64,000 nucleotides of DNA from Ascarosepion bandense (Eukaryota; Mollusca; Cephalopoda; Sepiida; Sepiidae), in NCBI GenBank assembly GCA_037127315.1, contig JBBBDQ010001293.1, forward strand, positions 1,514,501 to 1,578,500. The letters run 5' to 3'. Shown one piece after another: positions 18,665-29,296 of this stretch (position 1 is the stretch's first letter; every line of letters starts with the position of its first letter). Below the pieces are notes generated by a model. It made no database searches. It had not been told where the DNA came from and saw nothing but the letters and a program-made list of their open reading frames with translations. The position numbers and the translations under genes were made by a program.

Positions 18665-20402
18665 GTATATCTTTATCTATAAAGATACAACAAAATGATT
18701 ATTTAATCATTTATTATTATTTATACAACGAAATGATTATTATTTAATCATTTATTATTATTTATACAACGAAATGATTATTATTTTAAAAAATACAACG
18801 AATGATTATTATTTAATCATTTATTATTATTTATACAACGAAATGATTATTATTTAAAAAAATACAACGAAATGATTATTATTTAATCATTTATTATTAT
18901 TTATACAACGAAATGATTATTATTTAATCATTTATTATTATTTATACAACGAAATGATTATTATTTTAAAAAATACAACGAAATGATTATTATTTAATCA
19001 TTTATTATTATTTATACAACGAAATGATTATTATTTAATCATTTATTATTATTTATACAACGAAATGATTATTATTTTAAAAAATACAACGAAATGATTA
19101 TTATTTAATCATTTATTATTATTTATACAACGAAATGATTATTATTTAATCATTTATTATTATTTATACAACGAAATGATTATTATTTAAAAATACAACG
19201 AAATGATTATTATTTAATCATTTATTATTATTTATACAACGAAATGATTATTATTTTAAAAATACAACGAAATGATTATTATTTAATCATTTATTATTAT
19301 TTATACAACGAAATGATTATTATTTTAAAAAATACAACGAAATGATTATTATTTAATCATTTATTATTATTTATACAACGAAATGATTATTATTTAAAAA
19401 TACAACGAAATGATTATTATTTAATCGTTTATTATTATTTATACAACGAAATGATTATTATTTAATCATTTATTATTATTTATACAACGAAATGATTATT
19501 ATTTTAAAAATACAACGAAATGATTATTATTTAATCATTTATTATTATTTATACAACGAAATGATTATTATTTAATCATTTATTATTATTTATACAACGA
19601 AATGATTATTATTTTAAAAAATACAACGAAATGATTATTATTTAATCATTTATTATTATTTATACAACGAAATGACTATTATTTAATCATTTATTATTAT
19701 TTATACAACGAAATGATTATTATTTAAAAATACAACGAAATGATTATTATTTAATCATTTATTATTATTTATACAACGAAATGACTATTATTTAACTATT
19801 TTATTATTATTTATACAACGAAATGATTATTATTTAAAAAAATACAACGAAATGATTATTATTTAATCATTTATTATTATTTATACAACGAAATGATTAT
19901 TATTTAATCATTTATTTTTATTTATACAACGAAATGATTATTATTTAAAAAAATACAACGAAATGATTATTATTTAATCATTTATTATTATTTATACAAC
20001 GAAATGATTATTATTTAATCATTTATTATTATTTATAAAAAGAATTGATTATTATTTAATCATTTATTATTATTTATACAACGAAATGATTATTATTTAA
20101 AAAAATACAACGAAATGATTATTATTTAATCATTTATTATTTATACAACGAAATGATTATTATTTAAAAAATACAACGAAATGATTATTATTTAATCATT
20201 TATTATTATTTATACAACGAAATGATTATTATTTTTAAAAAAATACAACAAAATGATTATTATTTAAAAAATACAACGAAATGATTATTATTTAAAAAAA
20301 TACAACAAAATGATTATTATTTTAAAAAAAATACAACAAAATGATTATTATTTAATCATTTATTATTATTTATACAACGAAATGATTATTATTTTTAAAA
20401 AA
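18665..20402. repeat. AT-rich compound minisatellite (two unit lengths)
   Basis: Two units alternate: a ~40-bp form (TATACAACGAAATGATTATT + ATTTAATCATTTATTATTAT) and a ~28-bp form (AAAAAATACAACGAAATGAT + TATTATTTT). All share ACGAAATGATTATTAT. Over 1.7 kb there are roughly 50 units, nearly identical, with variants (ACTATT, AATCGTT, TTTTTATTT) confined to few units. No frame runs through it. Confidence 0.95.
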
Positions 20403-20509
20403 CCTAGGTATTTCACAAATATTTTCTGTCTGTAAATAACTTGTAATGGGCTGATAATAAGTTTTAAAAAACGTATAACTCAGCTTGATTTTCAAACAAC
20501 TAAAAGCAA

Positions 20510-21216
20510 ACTCTTCGCTCTAAGTATCGTTCTAACCTTTTTTTCTCCCACTCACATTAATCCTTCCCATCTTCTTCTTCTACTTTTCCATCTTCTTCTT
20601 CGCCTCCTCTCTCTGTTTATGTCACTCTCTCCGTCTATAGGTTCTTATCCCTCACTCTCCATATCTCTTTTACACCATTCTTAACTATCACCGATTCTCT
20701 CTCTTGTTGCTTTTATTTCTTATTTAATTCTTATCTTTCTCGCCTCCGCCCATCGCTTCATCTCTCCGTCCGTCTATCTCTCTTTTCCCCCATTCATCGA
20801 TCGTTCTTTCTCTTATGCCACTCCTCCTCCTTTTCTCTTTCTTAATTCTTCCTTCTATCTTATCTCTCTTACTTCCCCTCGCTTTTTTACTTCACTGTCT
20901 CTATCTTACTCTCTCACACATTTTTCTTTCTATCTTTCTCTGTATCATATTAACTCCAAACTCCTCTCTATCTTACTTTCTTTTTCATCCGTTTCTTTAT
21001 TTTACTCCATCTCTTCTAGTCTCCATCTTACGCAATCCCTCCATGTTTCTTTCACTCTCTTACTCTCCCTCTTCTAATTCCCTCTCTGTCTCATCTCTCT
21101 TACATCCTCTCTCTCTCTCTCTTCCCACTCCTCGCCACAATTCCTCTCTTTTTATCTTTCCTTCTATCTTTCACTAACTCCTTCTTACTCCTTTCCTCTG
21201 TCTATCTTTCATTTTT
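20510..21216. other. Pyrimidine-rich (C/T) tract
   Basis: The plus strand is overwhelmingly C and T (CTCTCT, TTCTTC, CCTCC words) for about 700 bp. The 120-residue frame here is an L/S/F artefact of this composition. Such asymmetry can form triplex or H-DNA, but no regulatory role is shown. Confidence 0.75.
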
Positions 21217-21548
21217 TTTTATTCCCTCAGTCAGTTTAGGTGCCATACGTGATACACGCTTGGGCGATCATGTCTCGAAAGAGACATGACTGACTGGGCA
21301 GAAGATTATCCCGCAGTAGGTTGCCATTGCTTTCTGCGGTAGACTGGTTGCCGACCAAGGCTATAGAACCCAATCTGTCCTGTTATTTCACCCATAACTG
21401 GAAAGAAGAGACGGATTAATACCTTTCCCAATGGTATTTGCGCGTAAGTGAATACAATGGATTCAGCTGGAATTCGAACTCGGCTCCCCGGTTTCTCGTT
21501 CCGAGCCGATATCCACTGTACCACAACGCACATCCTTTTATTCCCTCA
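21217..21548 (-). mobile_element. SINE-A with 13-bp target-site duplication
   Basis: The element is full length from CAGTCAGTTTAGGTGCCATA to ACCACAACGCACATCC. It is flanked by identical 13-mers TTTTATTCCCTCA at 21217-21229 and 21536-21548. The duplication fixes both element ends and shows retrotransposition by target-primed reverse transcription. Good sequence keeping suggests a young copy. Confidence 0.93.
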
Positions 21549-22284
21549 CTATATCTATTTCTGTTTGTCTTTTACTTCATTTCTCTCTGACTCTCACTTT
21601 ATTAATAAAAACGCATGTCTATCTGGAAAACAACTTTCAATTTCCTTAGAAAGGGAATCGATAATTTCTTTTTTTTTTTCTTTTTTTTTTTTTTTTCAGT
21701 TATGGTCAGGATTTTTATTATTGATTTTCCTGAATTTCATTTTTTGACAATATTCGATTTTTTATTCTTTCAAATGTTCCAATGTTTCTTATTCAGATTT
21801 AGTAGCGAACTTTCTCTTCATATTCGCTTCCGCCAATATTGTTCGATTTGCGGAGTTAAACAAGTAATGATTGCTTAAGTAGCGAATTTTATGTTTTAGA
21901 AAGAAGAGAAAGGAGACGAAACCTCTGTTCTGTCTGATTTATTCATGGTTTCCTGAGCAGACATCTTAGTCTTTGGTATTTTTCTTTTCGTTTCATATCA
22001 AAACCACTTTCTTTGCCCGCTTTTTCCCTCATTTTTCTTTCTTTTTAAATTAAACTTTTCCCACTCCTTTTATCGTTCTGTTTGCTTAATCTTTCTCTTT
22101 CTTTTTACTGACGCACACGCTCTTCTCTCTCAGTTTCTATCTTATTCATTCACTTGTTCCTTTATTAATTACTTTTTTCTCGTGCCAAATTTTTCTCATA
22201 ATTTCTCATCAAACTCTTTCATCTTATATAAATATTTGCTTTTCATTCTACCAATATTTTTTATTATTACTTTCATTTTTTAAC
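21549..22284. other. Pyrimidine/T-rich DNA
   Basis: Long T runs near 21665-21696 and many CTTTCT words. No recognisable element or gene. Confidence 0.55.
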
Positions 22285-22505
22285 AATTTTTTTTATTAAT
22301 CATATGACCCCGAGCAAGGCGGTAACGCCACTGGTGCGCAGGGGGTTCCGTAAGAGATAAAAGATTGGAAAAGAAAAAGCCGGAAACCACATCCTAAACA
22401 GGGAACAAGGGATGAGCCTCTTCACCTGTTCAATAGACATGGGTGGAGTGTGAACCGGGCGATAGTTTAGTCTATCTACTCCAATTAGTCTATCTACTCC
22501 AATTT
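22285..22505 (-). mobile_element. SINE-B short element (first of three)
   Basis: The 3' block ACCCCGAGCAAGGCGGTAAC and GCGCAGGGGGTTCCGTAAG, then ACCACATCCTAAACAGGGAA, CCTCTTCACCTGTTCAATAG and GTGAACCGGGCGATAGTTTA. The left edge is T-rich, as expected for a minus-strand poly(A). Confidence 0.85.
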
Positions 22506-22584
22506 CACTTACTGCAAGATTTTTGTTCTATTTTCCTTTTGCTAAATATTTTTTCTTTCTTTTATTTTTTTTATTTTTATTTAT

Positions 22585-22790
22585 TTATTTATTTTTTATC
22601 ATATCACCCCGAGCAAGGCGGTAATGCCACTGATGAGCAGGGGGCTACATAAGAGTGAAAAGATTGGAAAAGAGAATACCGGAATCCACATCCTAAACAG
22701 GGAACAAGGGATGAGCCTCTTCACCTGTTCAGTAGACATGGGTGGAGTGTGAACCGGGCGATAGTTTAGTCTATCTACTCCAATTGAAAA
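22585..22790 (-). mobile_element. SINE-B short element (second of three)
   Basis: Very similar to the preceding copy, with (TTTA)n at its left edge. CTATCTACTCCAATTGAAAAACA marks the element's far end. Confidence 0.85.
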
Positions 22791-22882
22791 ACAAAAAGTG
22801 AGAAGATTGAAAAAGAGAAAACCGGAAACCGCATCCTAAACAGGGAACAAGGGATGAGCCTCTTCACCTGTTCAATAGACTT
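22790..22882 (-). mobile_element. SINE-B partial copy (third of three)
   Basis: Only the middle part (AACCGCATCCTAAACAGGGA to CACCTGTTCAATAGAC) is present, joined directly to the second copy and missing the 3' block. This may be a tandem duplication, not a separate insertion. Confidence 0.75.
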
Positions 22883-23205
22883 CTTTTTTTCATTCACTCT
22901 ACCTTTTTCTTACTTGCTTTTCTTTTTCAATCTTTCTTTAATTCTTCATTTCTCTCTTCTTTCCTCTAATCTATTTTTCTTCTTCTTTTTCTATTTTACA
23001 GTTATTTTTTAATTCGTATTTCTTTCTTTCATTTTCTCTTTCTTTTGACTTAAAAATTCTTTCTTTAATGTATTTTTAACATTTTTTTCCATTTTAGCTT
23101 TCGTTGCTTCTTTCTCTTAAGATTCACCTTTGCCATCAGGTTGTCCTTCCTTCCTTCCTTCCTTCCTTCCTTCCTTCCTTCCTTCCTTCCTTCCTTCCTC
23201 TCCAA
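22883..23205. repeat. Pyrimidine-rich tract with (CCTT)n
   Basis: A C/T-rich strand ending in about 14 CCTT units near 23142-23200. Confidence 0.85.
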
Positions 23206-23577
23206 ACACTAAATCCTATTAGCAGATAATAACATCTTAGAAACGCTCCTACCCTAGGTCACTCATTTTTTTCTTTTTTAGTGGTTAGGGAGTGGGATCA
23301 CCTTGAAAAATGAAAATGTTAGATAAGTAAATGCAGACTATATACAAAAATGTTTTTTAAATTGCTTCCAAGATGTACAATACTTATCTGATAATATATA
23401 AAAAAACGAAAAACTAAATATACATGTGCGTACGTTTGTGCACACTTATGTGAAATGCTGATAGCCATATACAAGCATAAATATGAATATATATGAATCA
23501 ATAAGAGCCAAATGATGAATATATCTATGTAATAAAACCTATTCATGTACTAAAACTTTATATATAATTTTCGCTTC

Positions 23578-23579
<2 letters not shown>
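23206..23579. other. Unassigned AT-rich DNA
   Basis: Nothing recognisable. Confidence 0.45.
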
Positions 23580-23616
<37 letters not shown>

Positions 23617-23668
23617 TCTAACCGTACTGATGAGCTGTGATATGGCGAAACAGATTTGTCTGCGGATG

Positions 23669-23713
<45 letters not shown>
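23580..23713 (+). mobile_element. SINE-D 3' module between two (TA)n tracts
   Basis: GGTCTAACCGTACTGATGAG to TCTGCGGATGAT matches the 3' part of SINE-D (25600-25665; inverted at 52577-52635), without the tRNA head. TA runs of about 34 and 42 bp flank it on both sides. In other copies only the 3' side carries the microsatellite. The core folds as a hammerhead ribozyme, listed separately. Confidence 0.8.
23621..23669 (+). ncRNA. Canonical type I hammerhead ribozyme candidate
   Basis: Core: CTGATGA (23627-23633) and GAAA (23647-23650). Helix II: GCTG/TGGC (23634-37 with 23643-46, two G-C and two G-U) with loop TGATA. Helix III: ACA/TGT (23650-52 with 23657-59), loop GATT. Cleavage triplet GTC, with scission expected after C23660. 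Helix I: CCGTA (23622-26) with TGCGG (23661-65), five pairs including one G-U, extended by A23620-T23667 past a mismatch. Every invariant hammerhead base (C3, U4, G5, A6, G8, A9, G12, A13, A14, A15.1-U16.1, H17) is present. Activity in vitro or in vivo is not shown by sequence. Confidence 0.75.
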
Positions 23714-23716
<3 letters not shown>

Positions 23717-24045
23717 GAAAAAATATATATAAAAACAAAAAGACACACACGCTCAATTCAGATAGTATCTCAAAATCAATAAAAAGAAGTAGATGATGCG
23801 TAGAGATGAATCAAAATCGCTGAAAACAATTTTTATATATAAAGACGAAATCAAATTTATTAAGTCAATGAAAAAACTTTTTCGATCAACGAAGGCGACA
23901 GAGGAAACCTAACATGAAAAAACAAAAAACAAAAAGACGCACGAATGCATATGAAATTTCTGATGTGCTTACCACTTGACGTATCTATTTATACACGATA
24001 CCTTGACCATCAGAAAAGCTAACGGATTTCGACATGTGAAGTCAT
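23714..24045. other. Unassigned DNA
   Basis: No family recognised. The right edge is the upstream flank of the next hammerhead-like motif. Confidence 0.4.
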
Positions 24046-24050
24046 AAGTT

Positions 24051-24106
24051 TATTCGCCTGAAGAGAGTCAACTTTAGACTCGAAACATGTGTAGCCACAC
24101 AAATAC
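24051..24106 (+). ncRNA. Hammerhead-like ribozyme motif
   Basis: CTGAAGA (24058-64), helix II GAGTC/GACTC (five perfect pairs, loop AACTTTA), GAAA (24082-85), minimal helix III AC/GT with loop ATGT, then H17 = A24093. Helix I starts GC/GC (24056-57 with 24094-95) and resumes as TATT/AATA beyond an internal loop. N7 is A, which is permitted. A two-pair helix III and an interrupted helix I are typical of the minimal hammerheads described in Penelope-like elements. Helix I is the weakest part. Confidence 0.55.
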
Positions 24107-25140
24107 GATTATGGACGCTTAATATATCATACAAAAAGCAAGTAATAATTATAATAATAACAACAATAAATCTCCACTTTAAACTAAACGATCACGTTTC
24201 TCGCACTTTTTTAAATATATATATATATATATATATATGAAACAGACAGGTTTTATGACTTAAACATTATTTTGAGTGGATATATATTTTATTTTGAGTG
24301 GATACCAATATCTCATGATGCTGAAAAAGCTCGACCAAGTTCACAAAATATAATTGAAATCTTTTGAAGACCACTTTTTTTCAATATTCACTCATAGATA
24401 GCTAGATAAGTATGTTTAGATGTTCTCGACTCACCAAGAACTTATTCCACAGTAAATACTCAACTCAGTATAATGTCCCAAGTGATAAAATAATATCTTA
24501 TAATTATTTAATTGCCAGAAATAATTAGAGAACACTGCTGATTTTGTATTTTATATTTGCCCGAAGTCATTCGATGATGGTAGAGACGAAATTTCCAAGG
24601 ATTTTCAGTGGAATCAAAATAAAATTTAACATCGTTACCGGAATAATTGCTAGCTCTGTATACAATAATCTCAGGCGTACATTAGTCATTTAAGAGACAG
24701 GTCTTATTTTTTTTTGGCAGTTGCATTGATTTTTCAAAAAGATAACTTGGTTGTGTAGGTTGGGTATGTATTTGTTTAATATAATACTGTTATGCTGGGA
24801 TACTGATTTATCGATCTTAATAAAACAGCTATAACTGAAATAAACATTGTTTCTGTTAAAATATTTTTGAGTTTTGGCGAATGATTAAATTTCATATGAA
24901 TTAAATTTAGGAAAATTCTTCCGATATTCGTTTGAACATTACGATTAAAATGTGGATTAATTGATAAATACTCTAAATTTACATTATTGTTACTTAGTTC
25001 TGGAACATTTACATATTTAATTTCATTATAATCAAATATTTCCTTATTGCTGGACTCGGTAGATAATCTAACTTGGACTGATTTATGTTAATTATCTAGA
25101 ATTCTGTGATGTGGATTGGTTCTTTGGTGAAGTATCAATA
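24107..25140. other. Unassigned AT-rich DNA
   Basis: Contains a (TA)n near 24215-24239 and two nearby copies of TTTTGAGTGGATA. Otherwise no repeat family or coding motif is recognised. Confidence 0.45.
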
Positions 25141-25174
25141 GTTATATATATATATATTTGCCTGAATATTTTTG

Positions 25175-25275
25175 AGAAATTTTGAAAATTACGTGTCATT
25201 CGGCTGGATTCGAATCTGCGATCTATAGCAACACAGAGGAAGCTGTCAATTGATCATCATCTCAACTGCGCTCGA
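25175..25275 (-). mobile_element. tRNA-like SINE head (unclassified)
   Basis: On the minus strand GATCGAGCGCAGTTGAGATG is followed about 50 nt later by CAGATTCGAATCCAGCCGAA, whose GATTCGAATCC is a strong B box. The A box is weak. The spacing fits a tRNA-derived SINE head with an enlarged variable region. No body was matched elsewhere in the window. Confidence 0.5.
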
Positions 25276-25378
25276 TCCCAAATGATTTCAGTCTTATATA
25301 CCTAAGTTCTCTATTTCTCTTAATATCCATCTCTGCTTTGAAAGCGTATATCAATGAGAACACATGTAAACAGACAAT

Positions 25379-25513
25379 GTTACGGAAAGTTTTGGAGATT
25401 TACGAAACAGATTAGCAACCGACATGATTTAGTTTTAAAAATAATGTTCAAACAAATAAATTAAAATAGATCGATTGTTAATCCCTTTTGTAAATCTCCA
25501 GAACATTCCGTGA
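25379..25513. repeat. Inverted repeat, 24-bp arms
   Basis: TTACGGAAAGTTTTGGAGAT(TTAC) returns as (GTAA)ATCTCCAGAACATTCCGTGA with few mismatches, about 87 bp apart. The spacer holds AAAATAATGTTCAAACAAAT, also present in the foldback at 34025-34290. Confidence 0.7.
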
Positions 25514-25524
25514 AAATGCATCCT

Positions 25525-25666
25525 TCTACCGAGCGCCCATAGCTCAGAGATAGAATCGCCGACTGACGCCAATTCGGTCGGGTTTTAATTCTGGGTAAAA
25601 AGCAGTCAGATGTCTAACCGTACTGATGAGCTGTGAAACAGTTCTGTCTGCGGATGACCACACACA

Positions 25667-25726
<60 letters not shown>
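25525..25726 (+). mobile_element. SINE-D, full length, with (CA)n(TA)n tail
   Basis: The head GCCCATAGCTCAGAGATAGA holds a near-consensus A box (TAGCTCAGAGA), with a degenerate B box in TCGGTCGGGTTTTAATTCTG. The 3' module (TCTAACCGTACTGATGAGCT to CTGTCTGCGGATGACC) is the hammerhead region. Here the 3' strand of helix II is deleted (GCTGTG runs straight into AAACAG), which would abolish the fold, while the helix I strands CCGTA and TGCGG are unchanged. The tail is about 42 bp CA then about 16 bp TA. Confidence 0.75.
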
Positions 25727-25729
25727 AAG

Positions 25730-26030
25730 AGGGTGGTGCAGTGGATATCGGCTCGGAACGAGAAATCGGGGAGCCGAGTTCGAATCCCAACCGAATTCAT
25801 TGTATTCACTTACGCGCAAATACCCTTGGGAAAGGCATTAATCTGTCTATTCCTTCCAGTTATGGGTTAAATAGCAGGACAGATTGGGTTCTATAGCCTT
25901 GATCGGCAACCAGTCTACCGCAGAAAGCAATGGCAACCTACTGCGGGATAATCTTCTGCCCAGTCAGTGATGTCTCTTTCGAGACATGATCGCCCAAGCG
26001 TGTTTCACGTATGGCACTTAACTGACTGTA
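25730..26030 (+). mobile_element. SINE-A, full length, young-looking
   Basis: Head with box A TGGTGCAGTGG and box B GTTCGAATCCC, then a near-consensus body and a 3' end ACTTAACTGACTG. It starts a few bases after the SINE-D microsatellite. Confidence 0.9.
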
Positions 26031-26107
26031 ATTTATTTTTTATAAACAGTTTCTCAATACAATAAATTTTGTAGAGTAAAATATAATCATATAATTATGA
26101 ATTAAAA

Positions 26108-26168
26108 GTACATTGCGACACGGAAATTTCTATGTTTCGAGATAGAATCTCGTCATCAGGTAATGTTG
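26108..26168 (-). ncRNA. Hammerhead-like ribozyme motif
   Basis: Minus strand: helix I 5' strand ACATTAC, CTGATGA, one extra C, helix II GAGA/TCTC with loop TTCTA, GAAA, helix III ACA/TGT with a 12-nt loop, then C as H17 (TGTC), and the helix I 3' strand GCAATGT. Helix I has six of seven positions paired. The only departure from consensus is the single unpaired base between A9 and helix II. Confidence 0.55.
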
Positions 26169-26370
26169 GATGTTTGTTGTGAAAATCACATTTAAATACA
26201 AAAAACCATCGGTTTGCAATTTATGTATGTGGGAAGTTGCATTAATATGAATATATGTAACGTAAAATATGCTTGTAACGGGTACATCAGTGTAACGCAA
26301 CAGGATAAAATACAGACGCATTCGTACTCAGGCATATGAGCATAGTCGGACGCAGAGACACACTCGTATA

Positions 26371-26375
<5 letters not shown>

Positions 26376-26401
<26 letters not shown>

Positions 26402-26515
26402 CGTGCGTGCGTGTGTGTGTGTGCGTGTGTGTGTGTGTGTAAAGAAAGAAAGAGAGAGAGAGGGAGGAGGAGGAGAGAGCGTGCGTGCGTGCGTGCGTGC
26501 GTGCAGTGGGGTGTT
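26376..26515. repeat. (TG)n/(GA)n/(GTGC)n microsatellite cluster
   Basis: TG and CGTG repeats, then GA/GGA repeats, then six GTGC units. The open frames on both strands here (VCVCVC, THTHTH) are translations of these. Confidence 0.9.
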
Positions 26516-26953
26516 ATATATTATGCTGTTTCCCAGGATTTTTTTAAAAGTGAAGACGTAAAAGGTGTCAGATATTTTTTTTCGTGGGTGGGAGTTGAAG
26601 GAAAGAGGTGAAATCATAAAGATTCTTCAAAACCGGAAAAGAACTGAAAAATGCTTCAAAAGAATTTTAAAACAATATTGCCGCGAAAGTAATTTGAAAT
26701 AAAACTGTTCCAAACGCAACCAATGAGAAAAAAAAATTACCTCATTCTTTGTTAAGAGACAGACAGAAATACTGCAGAAATTTACAGGGGATCAATATAA
26801 ATTTGTGTTGAACAGGAAATGCATTTATATTCGATAGAAGATTGATTTTGCATGCATTCTTGAGCAGAGGAAAAACGAAGGGCATTAAGCGAGTCTTTTA
26901 TGTTATAAGCCTATTTCTTATCAATATGAACGTTTTTCGTTCTCATCATATTT
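26516..26953. other. Unassigned AT-rich DNA
   Basis: No recognised feature. Confidence 0.4.
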
Positions 26954-26954
26954 C

Positions 26955-27296
<342 letters not shown>

Positions 27297-27390
27297 TCTA
27301 CCACTGTTCATATCTATCTATCAATCTTTCTATAAATTAGTTAGTTTTTGTCATAATTAAACTCGTTCAGATATTTTCATATGTAAATGA

Positions 27391-27447
27391 GTTATTTCCG
27401 CAACTAAGGTTTCAACCTTTCGGTATCTTCAGGCGATTTATAATAAC
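27391..27447 (-). ncRNA. Hammerhead-like ribozyme motif (pair member 1)
   Basis: Minus strand: outer helix I GTTATT/AATAAC (six pairs), inner helix I CGC/GCG, CTGAAGA, helix II ACC/GGT with loop GAAA and a U-U at 10.1/11.1, GAAA, helix III AC/GT with loop CTTA, H17 = T. Both halves of helix I are perfect and are separated by an internal loop, as in natural type I hammerheads where this loop docks with loop II. A sister copy lies at 35005-35062. Confidence 0.6.
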
Positions 27448-27611
27448 AGATTAGTACAAACGGGGATATTTATATCTTTTATTTTCTTATTTTTATTGTT
27501 TTTATTATATTATTTAAATTTCCTTTTCTATATGCTTTACCAAATAAACCACATTTTACTGTCTGATGATGATGTTTTGACACCAAAATATATATATCCA
27601 TTTATCGGTAT
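27448..27611. other. AT-rich spacer between hammerhead-like motif and (TCTA)n
   Basis: No recognised feature. Confidence 0.4.
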
Positions 27612-27616
27612 GTTCA

Positions 27617-27672
<56 letters not shown>

Positions 27673-27758
27673 GTTGCTCATATCTATCTATTTATCTATC
27701 TAATCTCGCTCTGTTCATATCTCTGTGTCTCTCAATCTAATCTCGGTCTGTTCATATC

Positions 27759-27818
<60 letters not shown>

Positions 27819-27829
27819 CAGTCTGTTCA

Positions 27830-27874
<45 letters not shown>

Positions 27875-27885
27875 CAGTCTGTTCA

Positions 27886-27934
<49 letters not shown>

Positions 27935-27953
27935 GTCTATCTCAGTCTGTTCA

Positions 27954-28026
<73 letters not shown>

Positions 28027-28117
28027 CAGTCTGTTCATATCTATCTATCTATCTATCTATCTACTCTCGCTCTGTTCATATCTCCATGTCTCTTTATCTA
28101 ATCTCGGTCTGTTTCTT

Positions 28118-28172
<55 letters not shown>

Positions 28173-28182
28173 CAGTCTGTCA

Positions 28183-28227
<45 letters not shown>

Positions 28228-28314
28228 CAGTCTGTTCATATCTATCTATCTATCTGTCTATCTATCTATCTATCTATCTGTCTATCTATCTATCTATCTA
28301 TCTCAGTCTGTTCA

Positions 28315-28347
<33 letters not shown>

Positions 28348-28358
28348 CAGTCTGTTCA

Positions 28359-28391
<33 letters not shown>

Positions 28392-28407
28392 CAGTCTGTT
28401 CATATCA

Positions 28408-28446
<39 letters not shown>
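27612..28446. repeat. Large (TCTA)n array with periodic CAGTCTGTTCATAT
   Basis: Runs of 8-16 TCTA units are broken about nine times by (TCTA)C-AGTCTGTTCATATC or close variants, forming a higher-order pattern of roughly 70-110 bp. The 248- and 201-residue LSIY frames are translations of the tetranucleotide (12-nt frame period) and not proteins. Confidence 0.95.
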
Positions 28447-28447
<1 letters not shown>

Positions 28448-28939
28448 CTGCTGGTCATGTCTACCTATTAATGACCGTCTTACAAACACCTAAGCAAGTT
28501 TTTAGAGCTTGTACGTCACCGATTGACTGTGTGTACTTCTAAAGCTAGAAACACTAAAGCACTATTTTGTTTTTGCACATAGTTACATCTGGATGTTCTA
28601 ATGACACCAAAAGCATTTTTTTATGAAACATATTTATTTTCTAACATAATCCCCTCCTTTGTCGAAGCACTTATTTCAGTGGTGAACGTTATACAGTGAA
28701 AATACCACATCAAATTTCCGTCAATGACTACCTGTCCGGCTATGAACTTATTCACCTAACTTATGTATTGAGAAAATCAGCAAAGGTCAAAGCGGAATGT
28801 GTTAACATCTTTCAACTGAATAAATACCAAAAAACTTGACTTATACTAATAAAAACCGATTCTGAAAGAGCGATAGATGGAGATAGAAATAGAGAAAAAG
28901 AAAGAGAGTGTGTGTCTTTAAGGACAGGGGAAAAGAAAA

Positions 28940-28972
<33 letters not shown>

Positions 28973-29148
28973 ACGAGAGAAAGAGAGAAGAGAAAGGATA
29001 ATTATTGAAAAGGGTAAATAACTGTAAAAGAAAAGGAGATGAAGAAAAGATACAAGAGCTGATAAGGGGGAGACTAGAGAGAGGAAGAAAATATGCGACG
29101 GAAAAAATGAAGGTCAGATGAGTGCGTTTGTCATTATTTGCGCTTGTA
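28447..29148. other. Unassigned DNA with purine-rich stretch
   Basis: 28860-29060 is A/G-rich on the plus strand with a (GA)n near 28945-28972. No family or gene is recognised. Confidence 0.45.
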
Positions 29149-29162
29149 AACACACATACATG

Positions 29163-29213
<51 letters not shown>

Positions 29214-29296
29214 ATAGTGTGAGAGAGGAAGAGACAGATTTTAGGATGTGAGTTATATGAAGCGATAATGTTGATTATAATTATTTTAACGCATAG

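Noticed and set aside
20815..21177. 120-residue hydrophobic frame that could look like a membrane protein
   Set aside because: F/L/S bias is forced by the pyrimidine-rich strand. Neighbouring frames show the same bias and there is no gene context.
25190..25260. tRNA gene on the minus strand
   Set aside because: The B box is good, but box spacing and the acceptor arms do not fit a tRNA. It is better seen as a SINE head.
27496..28493. Long open frames of 135-248 residues rich in L-S-I-Y
   Set aside because: They are translations of (TCTA)n, which lacks stop codons in these frames. All three forward frames are open, so they carry no coding evidence.
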